A stretch of 64,000 nucleotides of DNA from assembly GCF_017301635.1 (NCBI RefSeq), contig NZ_CP071091.1, positions 9,974,501-10,038,500 on the forward strand, written 5' to 3'. Shown here piece after piece: positions 33,623-41,582 of this stretch. A model generated the notes under the pieces. It saw only the letters and a program-made list of their open reading frames with translations, was not told the DNA's origin and did no database searches. Source of the DNA: Myxococcus landrumus. GTDB lineage: Bacteria > Myxococcota > Myxococcia > Myxococcales > Myxococcaceae. A program made the position numbers and the translations under genes. Every line of letters starts with the position of its first letter. The first letter of the stretch is position 1.

Positions 33623-34495
33623 TTACCCGCCTCCCAGCAGCGGCTCGAAGAGGGCGCGCGGGTCCAGTCCCGGGGGGAGTCCGGAGACACCTCCGTCGTT
33701 CACCTCGATGACGGCCCAGCCGCCGTCCTCGAGCATGGCGACGTCGAGGGAGAAGAAGGGCGAGTCGATGCGGCGGCCCAGGGGCTCGAAGGCGGAGAAG
33801 TCTGGCGTGTCGACGTCGAACTCATGGTGCTGCTCAGCGGCGAGCAGGCGCCCTCGGCCGAAGAAGAGGCGGAACTCCAGGTGGGCGGGGCCGGTGGGCG
33901 TCCGGCCGTAGACCTTGAGGGGCAGGTACTTGCGGACGACGAGTCCCCGCTCGAAGCGCTCGCCTCGCTCCTCCACGAGGTTGGCGCAGATGCGCGCGAA
34001 GTCCTCGCGAGTAGCCTTGGCGGGGACGAAGCAGGCTTCCTCCCAGCGCTCCTTCGCGGACTTCACGTGGTCCTTGAGAATCCACGGCGAAGGGCCGAGC
34101 GCCTGCGCCGCCCTCCAGGCTTCGTCCGCGTCGGTGCCCTCGGTCCAGACAGAGCGCGCGGTGTAGCGCGACAGGTGTGGGTACCAGAGTGGCAGGTACA
34201 GCGCGGCTGCGTATTGGTCGGGTGTCGTGAGGAGCCGATGCCCCCGTTCGGAGAGGGCTTCATCGAGCGTGCCGTACTCCTCCTCGGTGAGCATCCACCC
34301 GCGATAGAGCAGCCGGAGCCCCCCGCGCTTCGGCACGGCTTCGAGCGCGTGCTCCGCGTTGCCATTGAGCAGCGCGGCCAGGTCGACCTGGTAGGTGTCG
34401 AAGCCCAGGGACTCCACCGCCTCTGCTTCGATGTCGAAGGTGTCGTACTGCGAGGGGTTGCGTCCGAAGAGGACAGCGCGGGCGCGGGAGGTCAT
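33623..34495 (-). CDS. ATP-grasp domain protein, R2K-clade-like
   Basis: About 290 residues. The frame extends to 34582, but the ATG at 34495 has GGGAGGG eight bases upstream and begins MTSRARAVLFGR. The motif WILKDHVKSAKERWEEACFVPA (around 140-162) and the later VIEVNDGGVSGLPP match ATP-grasp proteins of the R2K clade, which are predicted peptide or amino-acid ligases. The probable metal-binding E-x-N is in the last motif. No neighbour hints at a substrate. The R2K assignment rests on remembered motif patterns. Confidence 0.75.
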   Translation of the reverse strand: MTSRARAVLFGRNPSQYDTFDIEAEAVESLGFDTYQVDLAALLNGNAEHALEAVPKRGGLRLLYRGWMLTEEEYGTLDEALSERGHRLLTTPDQYAAALYLPLWYPHLSRYTARSVWTEGTDADEAWRAAQALGPSPWILKDHVKSAKERWEEACFVPAKATREDFARICANLVEERGERFERGLVVRKYLPLKVYGRTPTGPAHLEFRLFFGRGRLLAAEQHHEFDVDTPDFSAFEPLGRRIDSPFFSLDVAMLEDGGWAVIEVNDGGVSGLPPGLDPRALFEPLLGGG

Positions 34496-34854
34496 GGCTA
34501 GCGCCCTCCCTGCTTCACGGAGTCCCTCCGGGGTGGGCTCGCTGGGGCGAGCGTGGAGCGGAGGGAACTGACGCGAGGACATCCACCTGCGGCTTCCGCG
34601 ATGGGCATGCGCGACCTTTCATCCACGAGGGCGCGCCTTCCTCTCCGAGCAGCAGGAGAGGGGCGCGAGGGCGACCTGGACGAGGGCATTCCGGGAGCCT
34701 GACGCGTCGGCGGTGGATTCTCACGCTCGAGCGCGCGCTCGGTTCCAGGAAGTGGGTGGTGCTTTTCGTGTCCGACTTCACGGCACGGTGAAGCCTGACG
34801 AAGCGCACCACACGCCCGCTCCGGAATCGCTCCGGAGCGGGGTGAGTCAACGGC
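34496..34854. other. Gene-free interval between the ATP-grasp gene and argC
   Basis: It holds the probable promoter and ribosome binding site of the ATP-grasp gene at its left end and the arg-operon terminator hairpin at its right end (34815-34841). The overlapping short frames are Arg/Pro-rich and not convincing genes. Confidence 0.6.
34815..34841 (-). terminator. Terminator hairpin of the arginine operon
   Basis: CCCGCTCCGGA (34815-34825) is a perfect 11-bp inverted complement of TCCGGAGCGGG (34831-34841), with loop ATCGC. It starts 13 bp downstream of the argC stop. There is no clear T-run on the minus strand, so termination may be only partly factor-independent. Confidence 0.75.
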
Positions 34855-35922
34855 CTACGGGTAGCAGGCCGCCTGCCGCAGACCGGTGTCCTCGGGCAGG
34901 CCCAGGGACACGTTGAAGTTCTGCACGGCCTGGCCGGCCATGCCCTTCACGAGGTTGTCCAGCGCGGCCATGACGGCGACGGAGCGGCCCTTCGTCGCGA
35001 CGGAGATGTCGCAGAAGTTGCTGCCGGTGACGGCGGCGATGCGCGGCGTGCCCTCGACGATGCGGACGAACTTCGAGCCCTCGTAGTAGCGGCGGAACTT
35101 CTCCGTCAGCGACTGCGTCACCACCGCGCCGCCGTGCTCGGGCCACTCGAACTGCACGGTGGCGAAGATGCCGCGCACCATGGGGGCCGAGTGCGGCACG
35201 AAGGCCAGACGGTGACGCTGGGCGCCGTGCGCCACCAGCATGACCTCCACCTCCGCCTCGTGCTGGTGCTCCAGCGGCTTGTACGCGCGGAAGTCATGCG
35301 CGCGGGTGGGGTGGTGCGTGCCCTCGCCCGGCAGGGAGCCTGAGCCGGAGGAGCCCGTGACGCCCGACACGGCCAACAGGCCCAGGCCGGGCGTGGACGC
35401 GATAGGCAGCAGCGCCAGTTGCACCGCGGTGGCGAAGCAGCCCGGGTTCGCGATGCGCCGCGCGCCCTTGAGCTCCTCGCGCTTCCACTCGGTGAGGCCG
35501 TACGTGAAGGTGCCCAGCAGGTCCGGCGCCGGGTGCGGCTTGCCATAGGCGCCCGCGTACCGGCCCGGGTGGTCCAGCCGGAAGTCGCTGGACAGGTCCA
35601 CCAGCATCACCTTGTCGGCGAGGCCAACCTCGGCCCACTTCTTCTCCAGCGCGAGGAACTGCGTGGCCAGCTCGCCATGACCCAGCGCGCTGAACACCAC
35701 CGGCTGCTGCGAGTCCGCCAGCCAGCGCCAGTCCGGCTCCGCCTCGAAGCGCGCGTCCACCAGGCCACGCAGGTGCGGGTGCACCTTGTGGACGGGCTCG
35801 CCCGCGTGATGACGGGACACCACGCGGATGCCCGCCACCGCGGGGTGGCCGGAGAGAATCCGCAAGAGCTCGCCGCCTCCGAAACCAGAGGCTCCCAGGA
35901 TGTAGATATTCGCCCGCGTCAT
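34855..35922 (-). CDS. argC: N-acyl-gamma-glutamyl-phosphate reductase ArgC
   Basis: The 355-residue product has an N-terminal NADP-binding motif ILGASGFGGGELLRIL, the catalytic Cys in RIANPGCFATAVQL and the GSSGSGSLPGEGTHH region typical of ArgC. It reduces N-acetyl- (or N-succinyl-) glutamyl phosphate to the semialdehyde. The ATG at 35922 overlaps the stop of the upstream P-loop gene (ATGA) and has GGAGG upstream; the longer frame to 36159 is antisense-like. It is the last gene of the arg operon. Confidence 0.95.
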   Translation of the reverse strand: MTRANIYILGASGFGGGELLRILSGHPAVAGIRVVSRHHAGEPVHKVHPHLRGLVDARFEAEPDWRWLADSQQPVVFSALGHGELATQFLALEKKWAEVGLADKVMLVDLSSDFRLDHPGRYAGAYGKPHPAPDLLGTFTYGLTEWKREELKGARRIANPGCFATAVQLALLPIASTPGLGLLAVSGVTGSSGSGSLPGEGTHHPTRAHDFRAYKPLEHQHEAEVEVMLVAHGAQRHRLAFVPHSAPMVRGIFATVQFEWPEHGGAVVTQSLTEKFRRYYEGSKFVRIVEGTPRIAAVTGSNFCDISVATKGRSVAVMAALDNLVKGMAGQAVQNFNVSLGLPEDTGLRQAACYP

Positions 35923-36980
35923 GACTTCCTCCCCGCACCCAGCTTGGGCGAGAGCTTCTCCAGGATGAGACCACCCAGTGCCGCCGCGTCCGCGCGAGCG
36001 TTGCGCGCGGGCACTCCCACCACCTGCTCGACGAAGCGCACGCCCACCGCGTTGTCCGTGGCGGGACCCGCGAGCACGTCCACGTCGATGCTGTACGTCT
36101 CCTTCAGGTGACGCACGCCACCGGCGGCGCCCACCGGGTCGTTCGCGCACATCACCCACGCGCCCGCCAGGCCCTTGAGCTCCGGGTCCGCGAGAATCGC
36201 CTGGACGCCGTACTCGCCCATGATGCCGTCACCCGTCTCCGCGACGATGACGTCCACTTCCGCCGCCGCCATCTCGGAGAACAGCACCCGCGCCACGCGC
36301 GCCGCCGTGCGAGGCCCCGTGCACACGATGCCCGCGTCCGTGAAGTCCATCACCACGTCCGCGCCGGAGTCCTGCATGCTCAGCGTGTCGCGCATCAGCG
36401 ACACACCCGTCAGCTTCGCGCCGCCCACGCGGTAGCCCGCCTGCGCCAGCTTGCGCACCATGGCGCTGGCCGCATACGTCTTGCCCGCGTTCATGCACGT
36501 GCCCACGACGTAGACGACGGGGCACTTCACCGGAACCGAGCCGCCCTTCAGCGCGCCCGAGGAGATGTGCGCCGGCTGGCCCTCGCGAGACATCAGCTCG
36601 GGGAACTCCAGCACCTGGCCCAGCACCTCGGCCTCGAAGGGCACGCCCACGCCCGGGTTGTGCGAGGTGCACTTGCCGATGACGCCGCCCATGTTGAGCA
36701 CGTTGAGCCGCTGGCCCACCACGACGGATTCCGGCACCACGCCCTCGTAGCCGTGCAGCGCGTTGCGGTGACCCAGGGCGCCCACCATGATGTCGCCCCC
36801 GTGCAGTGTCACCAGCCGGCCGTTGCAGTCCTCAAGCTGGTTGTAGACGCTCTTCTCGCCATGGATGCGCACGGCGATGACGGCGCCTTCCTCCGCCTTG
36901 ACCTCGGAGGTGAGGTGAACCGTGCGGCCCAGGCCCAGGTTGCGGGTGACGCTTCCGACCTTGTCGACGAAGACCTTCAT
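35919..36980 (-). CDS. P-loop protein of unknown function inside the arginine operon
   Basis: The 353-residue product has an N-terminal beta-rich region of about 150 residues (LVTLHGGDIMVGALGHR, LNMGGVIGKCTS), then a P-loop GTCMNAGKT (160-168), AKLTGVSLMRDTLS and a Walker-B-like VDVIVAETGDGIMGEYG (242-258). The layout suggests the SIMIBI class of P-loop proteins (MobB, dethiobiotin synthase). The same pattern of P-loop spacing is seen in DgcN (4466-5482), a D-glutamate N-acetyltransferase. It lies four bases after argG and overlaps argC by four, so it is made together with the arginine enzymes. No argA/argJ is present; a role in N-acylglutamate formation or its control is a hypothesis only. 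Confidence 0.85.
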   Translation of the reverse strand: MKVFVDKVGSVTRNLGLGRTVHLTSEVKAEEGAVIAVRIHGEKSVYNQLEDCNGRLVTLHGGDIMVGALGHRNALHGYEGVVPESVVVGQRLNVLNMGGVIGKCTSHNPGVGVPFEAEVLGQVLEFPELMSREGQPAHISSGALKGGSVPVKCPVVYVVGTCMNAGKTYAASAMVRKLAQAGYRVGGAKLTGVSLMRDTLSMQDSGADVVMDFTDAGIVCTGPRTAARVARVLFSEMAAAEVDVIVAETGDGIMGEYGVQAILADPELKGLAGAWVMCANDPVGAAGGVRHLKETYSIDVDVLAGPATDNAVGVRFVEQVVGVPARNARADAAALGGLILEKLSPKLGAGRKS

Positions 36981-36984
36981 GATG

Positions 36985-38178
36985 TCAGCCTCCCTTCGCC
37001 CGGTGCGAGAGCATCTGCGCCACGCCGTACAGCTTGGCGAAGCCCGCCGCTTCCGAGCCTGTCCACAACACGTTGGCCTCTCCGTACGTCGCCACCTTCG
37101 CGTCCATCAGCGAGTGCGGCGAGCGCACGCCCTCCACCACCATGGAGCGCGGGTGAATCATGAGCCGCACCTCGCCCGTCACGCGCTCCTGCGAGGACGT
37201 GAGGAACGCCTCCAGGTCCTTCACCAGCGGGTCGAAGAAGTGCCCCTCGTGCAGCAGCGAGCCGTAGAGGTTGCCCACGGTCTCCTTCCAGAAGAGCTGC
37301 TTGCCCGACAGCACCAGCTTCTCCAGCTCGCGGTGCGAGGTGATGAGCAGGTGTGCGGCCGGGGCCTCGAAGCCGACGCGGCCCTTGATGCCGAGGATGG
37401 TGTCGCCCAGGTGCACGCCCCGGCCGATGCCGTACTGGCGGCCCAGGACGTTGAGCGCCTCGACGAGGTCCACGGGGCTCAGGGCCTTGCCATCGAGCGA
37501 CGTGGGGATGCCCTGCTCGAAGCCCACCGTGAGGGGACGAGGCTTCAGGTCCGTGGGAATCTCACCCGCGGGGAAGGCCGCCTCGGGCAGCGCGCTCCAT
37601 GAGTTGAGCGTCTCGCTGCCGCCCACGGACGTGCCCCACATGCCCTCGTTGACCGAGTAGGAGCCCAGCTTCGGCGGCATGTGGATGCCGCGCTCGGCCA
37701 GGTACGACAGCTCCTGCTGACGGCTCAGGCCCAGCGTGCGGATGGGGGTGAGCAGCTCCAGGTCTCCCGCCAGCGAGCGGAAGGCCACGTCGAAGCGCAC
37801 CTGGTCATTGCCGGCGCCGGTGCTGCCGTGCGCCAGGGACTGCACGCCCTTCTCGCGCGCCACGCGCACGACTTCCACCGCCTGGCACGCGCGCTCGGCG
37901 GACACGCTCAGGGGGTAGAGCTGGCCGCGCAGAACGTTGCCGGCGATGAGGTGGCGCAGGTAGCCCTGGAACAGCGTGGCGCGCGCGTCCACCTTGATGT
38001 GTTCCACCGCGCCCAGCTTCGCGGACAGGGCGGCGATGCTCGCCAGCTGCTCGGGCGGGAAGCCACCGGTATCCACGGTGACGGTGGTGACGGTGTAGCC
38101 CTGCTCGCGCAGGTACACCGTGCAGAAAGCGGTATCGAGTCCGCCGGAGAAGGCCAGCACCACGTTCTTCTTGCTCAT
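36985..38178 (-). CDS. argG: Argininosuccinate synthase ArgG
   Basis: The 397-residue product has the PP-loop ATP motif VLAFSGGLDTAF at the N-terminus. It joins citrulline and aspartate using ATP. The sequence YTVTTVTVDTGGFPPEQL and overall form resemble the Bacteroidetes-type enzyme as I remember it. The ATG at 38178 has AGGAG upstream and gives the standard beginning MSKKNVV; the longer frame to 38193 adds five residues. It follows argH by 11 bp and precedes the P-loop gene by four. Confidence 0.95.
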   Translation of the reverse strand: MSKKNVVLAFSGGLDTAFCTVYLREQGYTVTTVTVDTGGFPPEQLASIAALSAKLGAVEHIKVDARATLFQGYLRHLIAGNVLRGQLYPLSVSAERACQAVEVVRVAREKGVQSLAHGSTGAGNDQVRFDVAFRSLAGDLELLTPIRTLGLSRQQELSYLAERGIHMPPKLGSYSVNEGMWGTSVGGSETLNSWSALPEAAFPAGEIPTDLKPRPLTVGFEQGIPTSLDGKALSPVDLVEALNVLGRQYGIGRGVHLGDTILGIKGRVGFEAPAAHLLITSHRELEKLVLSGKQLFWKETVGNLYGSLLHEGHFFDPLVKDLEAFLTSSQERVTGEVRLMIHPRSMVVEGVRSPHSLMDAKVATYGEANVLWTGSEAAGFAKLYGVAQMLSHRAKGG

Positions 38179-38189
38179 CACTTCACTCC

Positions 38190-39554
38190 TCACGGGGAAG
38201 GGTGGGTCAGGTCCCAGACGCGCGCGGAGGCGGTGGCCAGCGCGTGGTGGGTGTCGTCGAGCCAGGCGCGCGCGGCGGCCAGCTCCTCTCGGGCCTGGGG
38301 CAGGCCCAGGTTGCCCGCGCCACCCAGGTGGGTGGCCGTCAGCGCGGCGCGGTCCGGACGGAAGGTGCCCTCGGCGAGCTCGCGGCCCACCTGCCGGTAC
38401 GCATCGCGGAACGGCTGGCCGCCCGCCACCAGCGTGTACGCATGGTGGGCCGCATACAGCGTGTCGTCACAGGCGCGCGCGGCGGCGTCCGCCTTCACTT
38501 GAAGCACCGGCACCAGCCGCGTCAGCACGTCCAGCAGCGAGCGGCTGGACGTCAGCGCCGCCAGGGTGGGGCGCTTGAGGAGCTGGAAGTCGCGGTGGTA
38601 GCTGGAGGGCAGCCCGCCCGCGATGGCTTCCACCTGATGCGCCAGCCCGCGCAGCTCGCGGCAGCGGCCTCGTGCCAGCTCCACCACGTCCGGGTTCTTC
38701 TTCTGCGGCATGATGGACGAGCCCGTGGTGAACGCGTCCGGCAGCCCGAGGAAGCCGAACTCGTCCGTGCTGTAGAGCTGCACGTCCCACAGCCACTTCT
38801 CCATCGTGTTCGCGACGCCGCAGGCCCAGCTCAGCACCGCCAGCTCGTGACGGCCCCGGCCGTTCTGCGCGTCGATGGGGCTTCGCTGCACCCGGCTGAA
38901 ACCGAGAAGCCGCGCGACATACTCCCGGTCGATGGGCAGCGGCACGCCGAAGCCCGCGGCGGCGCCGAGCGGGCAGCGGTCCAGCCGGGCCCACACGCCG
39001 CGCAGCGCCTCCAGCTCCTCCAACAGCCCCTCCGCGAAGGCCATGCCCCACATGCCGAACGTGGACGGCATCGCCCGCCGCAGGTGGGTGTAGCCCGGCA
39101 TCGGAACCTGGGCGTGCGCCTGCGCGAAGTCGAGGAACGCCTCCGCCAGCTTGACGGCGCCCGCGCCCAGCGCGAGCACTTCCTCACGGAGGAACAGCCG
39201 CGTCGCGAGCAGCACCTGGTCATTGCGCGAGCGCGCCAGGTGGATGCGCTTGCCGGGCTCGCCGATGCGCTCCACCAGCGCGGCCTCGAGCGCGGTGTGT
39301 CCATCCTCCTGCTCGGGGAGGATGGTGAAACGGCCCGCGCGAGCCTCGTCGTGCAGCGTCTTCAGCGCGCCGACGAGGGCCTGGGACTCCTCGGGCTTCA
39401 ACAGGCCGACCTTGCCCAGCATGCGCGCGTGCGCGGCGCTGCCCAGCGCGTCGTGCGGCGCCAGCGACAGGTCGACAATGGGGTCGTCGCCCACGGTGAA
39501 CCGGTGGATGACCGCGTCCAACGCGGCGCCCTTGCCCCACAGGGTTTCAGCCAC
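38190..39554 (-). CDS. argH: Argininosuccinate lyase ArgH
   Basis: The 454-residue product has the fumarase/aspartase superfamily signature GSSIMPQKKNPD with the catalytic Ser loop, HLARSRNDQVLL, and the His-bearing PMPGYTHLRRAMPST. It splits argininosuccinate into arginine and fumarate. It starts with GTG at 39554, overlapping the end of argE' by eight bases. Confidence 0.95.
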   Translation of the reverse strand: MAETLWGKGAALDAVIHRFTVGDDPIVDLSLAPHDALGSAAHARMLGKVGLLKPEESQALVGALKTLHDEARAGRFTILPEQEDGHTALEAALVERIGEPGKRIHLARSRNDQVLLATRLFLREEVLALGAGAVKLAEAFLDFAQAHAQVPMPGYTHLRRAMPSTFGMWGMAFAEGLLEELEALRGVWARLDRCPLGAAAGFGVPLPIDREYVARLLGFSRVQRSPIDAQNGRGRHELAVLSWACGVANTMEKWLWDVQLYSTDEFGFLGLPDAFTTGSSIMPQKKNPDVVELARGRCRELRGLAHQVEAIAGGLPSSYHRDFQLLKRPTLAALTSSRSLLDVLTRLVPVLQVKADAAARACDDTLYAAHHAYTLVAGGQPFRDAYRQVGRELAEGTFRPDRAALTATHLGGAGNLGLPQAREELAAARAWLDDTHHALATASARVWDLTHPSP

Positions 39555-40608
39555 GGGCCGCCTCCTCGAAGTAACCGCGCAACAGTCGCGTGTAGAAGGC
39601 GGCGCCGGCTTCCAGCTCCGCCAGGGTGAGGTACTCGTCCGCCAGGTGGCTGCGCAGCGTGTCGCCCGGTCCCACCTTCACCGTGGGAAGCTCGCCCAGG
39701 AAGGCCCAGTCGGACGTGGTGCTGGAGCCCACGGGCTGCTCGCCCGACGCGGCCATCGCCGCCCGGACGATGGGCTGATTCGAGGCCGTCGCCTTCGGCA
39801 GGTACCGCGCCGAGTGCACCTTCACCTCGCTCTTCAACACGCCGCCCAGGCCCGTCGCCACCTGCGCGTGGTCCATGCTCGGCGTGGTGCGCAGGTCGAC
39901 GAAGAACTCGCACGCATCCGGAATCTGGTTGCGCGCCAGCCCGCCGGAAATCTGCGTCACCTGCGCTCGCGCCTCGCCCAGGAGCGGGTGCGACGGGAAG
40001 CGCAGCTCCGCCAGCGTGGCGATGTCTCCCGCCGCGACGTGGATGGCGTTCACCGCGCCCGCGGAGTGAGCGTGCGCGACGTGGGAGCTCTTGCCGTGCG
40101 CGGTGCAGCGCAAGAGCAACATGCCCCGCTGCGCCGTGCAGGGCTTGAGGCTGGTGGGCTCGCCCACCACGGCGGCGTCCAGGGGGCCCAGCTCGGGCAG
40201 CAGCGTGCCCAGACCCTGGCCTCCCGTCTCTTCCTCGGCGGTGAACGCGAAGACAATCTCACCGTCCAGGGACGCGCCTTCCTTCAGCAGCGTCCGGGCC
40301 GCGACGAGCATCCCCGTCACGCAGCCCTTGGCGTCGTTGCTGCCCAGGCCGTACAGGCGGTCCTCACGCCACTCGGGCGCGTGGGGCGCGTACGTCCACC
40401 CGGCACACGGCTTCACCGTGTCCAGGTGCGAGTTGACGAGCAGCCGGCGCGGCCCGCTTCCCACGGAGAACCACACGTTGTGGCCCTTGCGTTGGACGCG
40501 CGCACCCCAGCCCTCCGCCCACCCGGACACCGTGTCCGCGATGAGTCGCTCGTCACCCGAAACGCTGGGGATGGCCACCAGCGCCTGGAGCAGCTCCGCC
40601 GCCTTCAT
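39547..40608 (-). CDS. M20-family N-acyl-citrulline/ornithine deacylase (ArgE-type)
   Basis: The 353-residue product is an M20 metallopeptidase-fold enzyme: VNSHLDTV (first metal His and Asp), YGLGSNDAKGC (bridging Asp), TAEEETGGQG (catalytic Glu pair) and VVGEPTS. The end (SSTTSDW, VKVGPGDTLRSHLADEYLT) resembles Bacteroidetes deacylases paired with succinylornithine carbamoyltransferase. Because the operon's transcarbamylase acts on acylated ornithine, this enzyme should remove the acyl group from N-acyl-citrulline rather than from N-acetylornithine. ATGA overlap with argB. Confidence 0.88.
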   Translation of the reverse strand: MKAAELLQALVAIPSVSGDERLIADTVSGWAEGWGARVQRKGHNVWFSVGSGPRRLLVNSHLDTVKPCAGWTYAPHAPEWREDRLYGLGSNDAKGCVTGMLVAARTLLKEGASLDGEIVFAFTAEEETGGQGLGTLLPELGPLDAAVVGEPTSLKPCTAQRGMLLLRCTAHGKSSHVAHAHSAGAVNAIHVAAGDIATLAELRFPSHPLLGEARAQVTQISGGLARNQIPDACEFFVDLRTTPSMDHAQVATGLGGVLKSEVKVHSARYLPKATASNQPIVRAAMAASGEQPVGSSTTSDWAFLGELPTVKVGPGDTLRSHLADEYLTLAELEAGAAFYTRLLRGYFEEAARG

Positions 40609-41531
40609 CCCACGGTCCCCGCGTTCTTCGGAGCCTTCTCGCGCACCACCATCGTGCCGCTGCCCTCGTTGGTGAAGACCTCCTCGAGGAGCGCGTTGGG
40701 CGCCACACCGCTCACCAGGTGCACGCTGCCCACGCCGCCGACCAGCGCGTGCCGGATGGCGTGCGCCTTGGGACGCATGCCGCCGGAGATGGTGCCCTGG
40801 TTCTCCATCGTCGCCAGGTCCGTCAGGTTCGCCAGCGTGACGAGCGACGTCGGGTCGTTCAAGTCACGCAGGAGGCCTGGCACCTGGACGAGGAAGAAGA
40901 GCTTCTCCGCCGACAGGGCCACCGACAGCGCCGCCGCCACGGTGTCCGCGTTGGTGTTGTAGACGGAGCCATCCACGCCGCCGGAGAGGGGCGCGATGAC
41001 CGGCACGTAGTCCGCGGAGCGCAGGTGCTCCACCACGCGCGTGTCCACCTGCTCGATGTCGCCCACCAGCCCGTAGTCCACGAGCCGGCCCTCGGTGGCA
41101 CCCGGCTCCGTCACCATGACGGGAGGACGCTTGCGCGCCTTGATGAGCCCGGCGTCCACGCCGCTCAGGCCCACCGCGGGCACGCCCGCCGCCTGGAGGT
41201 CCGCGAGCAGGTCCGTGTGCAGCTTGCCGGCGAGCACCATCTTCGCCGCGTCCAGCACGGGCGCGGAGGTGACGCGGCGGCCAGCCACCTTCTCCACCGG
41301 CAGGTGGAGGGCGTCACAGAGCGTGTCCAGCTCCGGGCCGCCGCCGTGCACCACGACGGGGCGGATGGAGAAGGTCCACAGCAGGGCAATCTGCTCGCAC
41401 GCGGAGCGGCGCAGACGGGGGTCGCTCAGCATGGCGCCGCCGAGCTTCACGACAAACGTCTTGCGCCGGAACTGCTGCACATATCGCGCGGCGTGGCGCA
41501 GCGCGGAGTACGGGTCGGGTGACAAGGGCAC
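40605..41531 (-). CDS. argB: N-acetylglutamate kinase ArgB
   Basis: The 308-residue product is of the amino acid kinase family: FVVKLGGAML (N-terminal Lys), VVVHGGGPELD, NTNADTVAAALS and GISGGM-like TISGGMRPK. It phosphorylates N-acylglutamate. It has no GNAT domain, unlike the bifunctional kinase-synthase of Xanthomonas, so the synthase step must come from another protein. It starts with GTG at 41531; GAGGT lies upstream. Confidence 0.95.
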   Translation of the reverse strand: MPLSPDPYSALRHAARYVQQFRRKTFVVKLGGAMLSDPRLRRSACEQIALLWTFSIRPVVVHGGGPELDTLCDALHLPVEKVAGRRVTSAPVLDAAKMVLAGKLHTDLLADLQAAGVPAVGLSGVDAGLIKARKRPPVMVTEPGATEGRLVDYGLVGDIEQVDTRVVEHLRSADYVPVIAPLSGGVDGSVYNTNADTVAAALSVALSAEKLFFLVQVPGLLRDLNDPTSLVTLANLTDLATMENQGTISGGMRPKAHAIRHALVGGVGSVHLVSGVAPNALLEEVFTNEGSGTMVVREKAPKNAGTVG

Positions 41532-41582
41532 GGGAGACCTCGAAAGAAAGAGAGAAGGAGAGGCGCGCCTGGGTGGCGCCGC

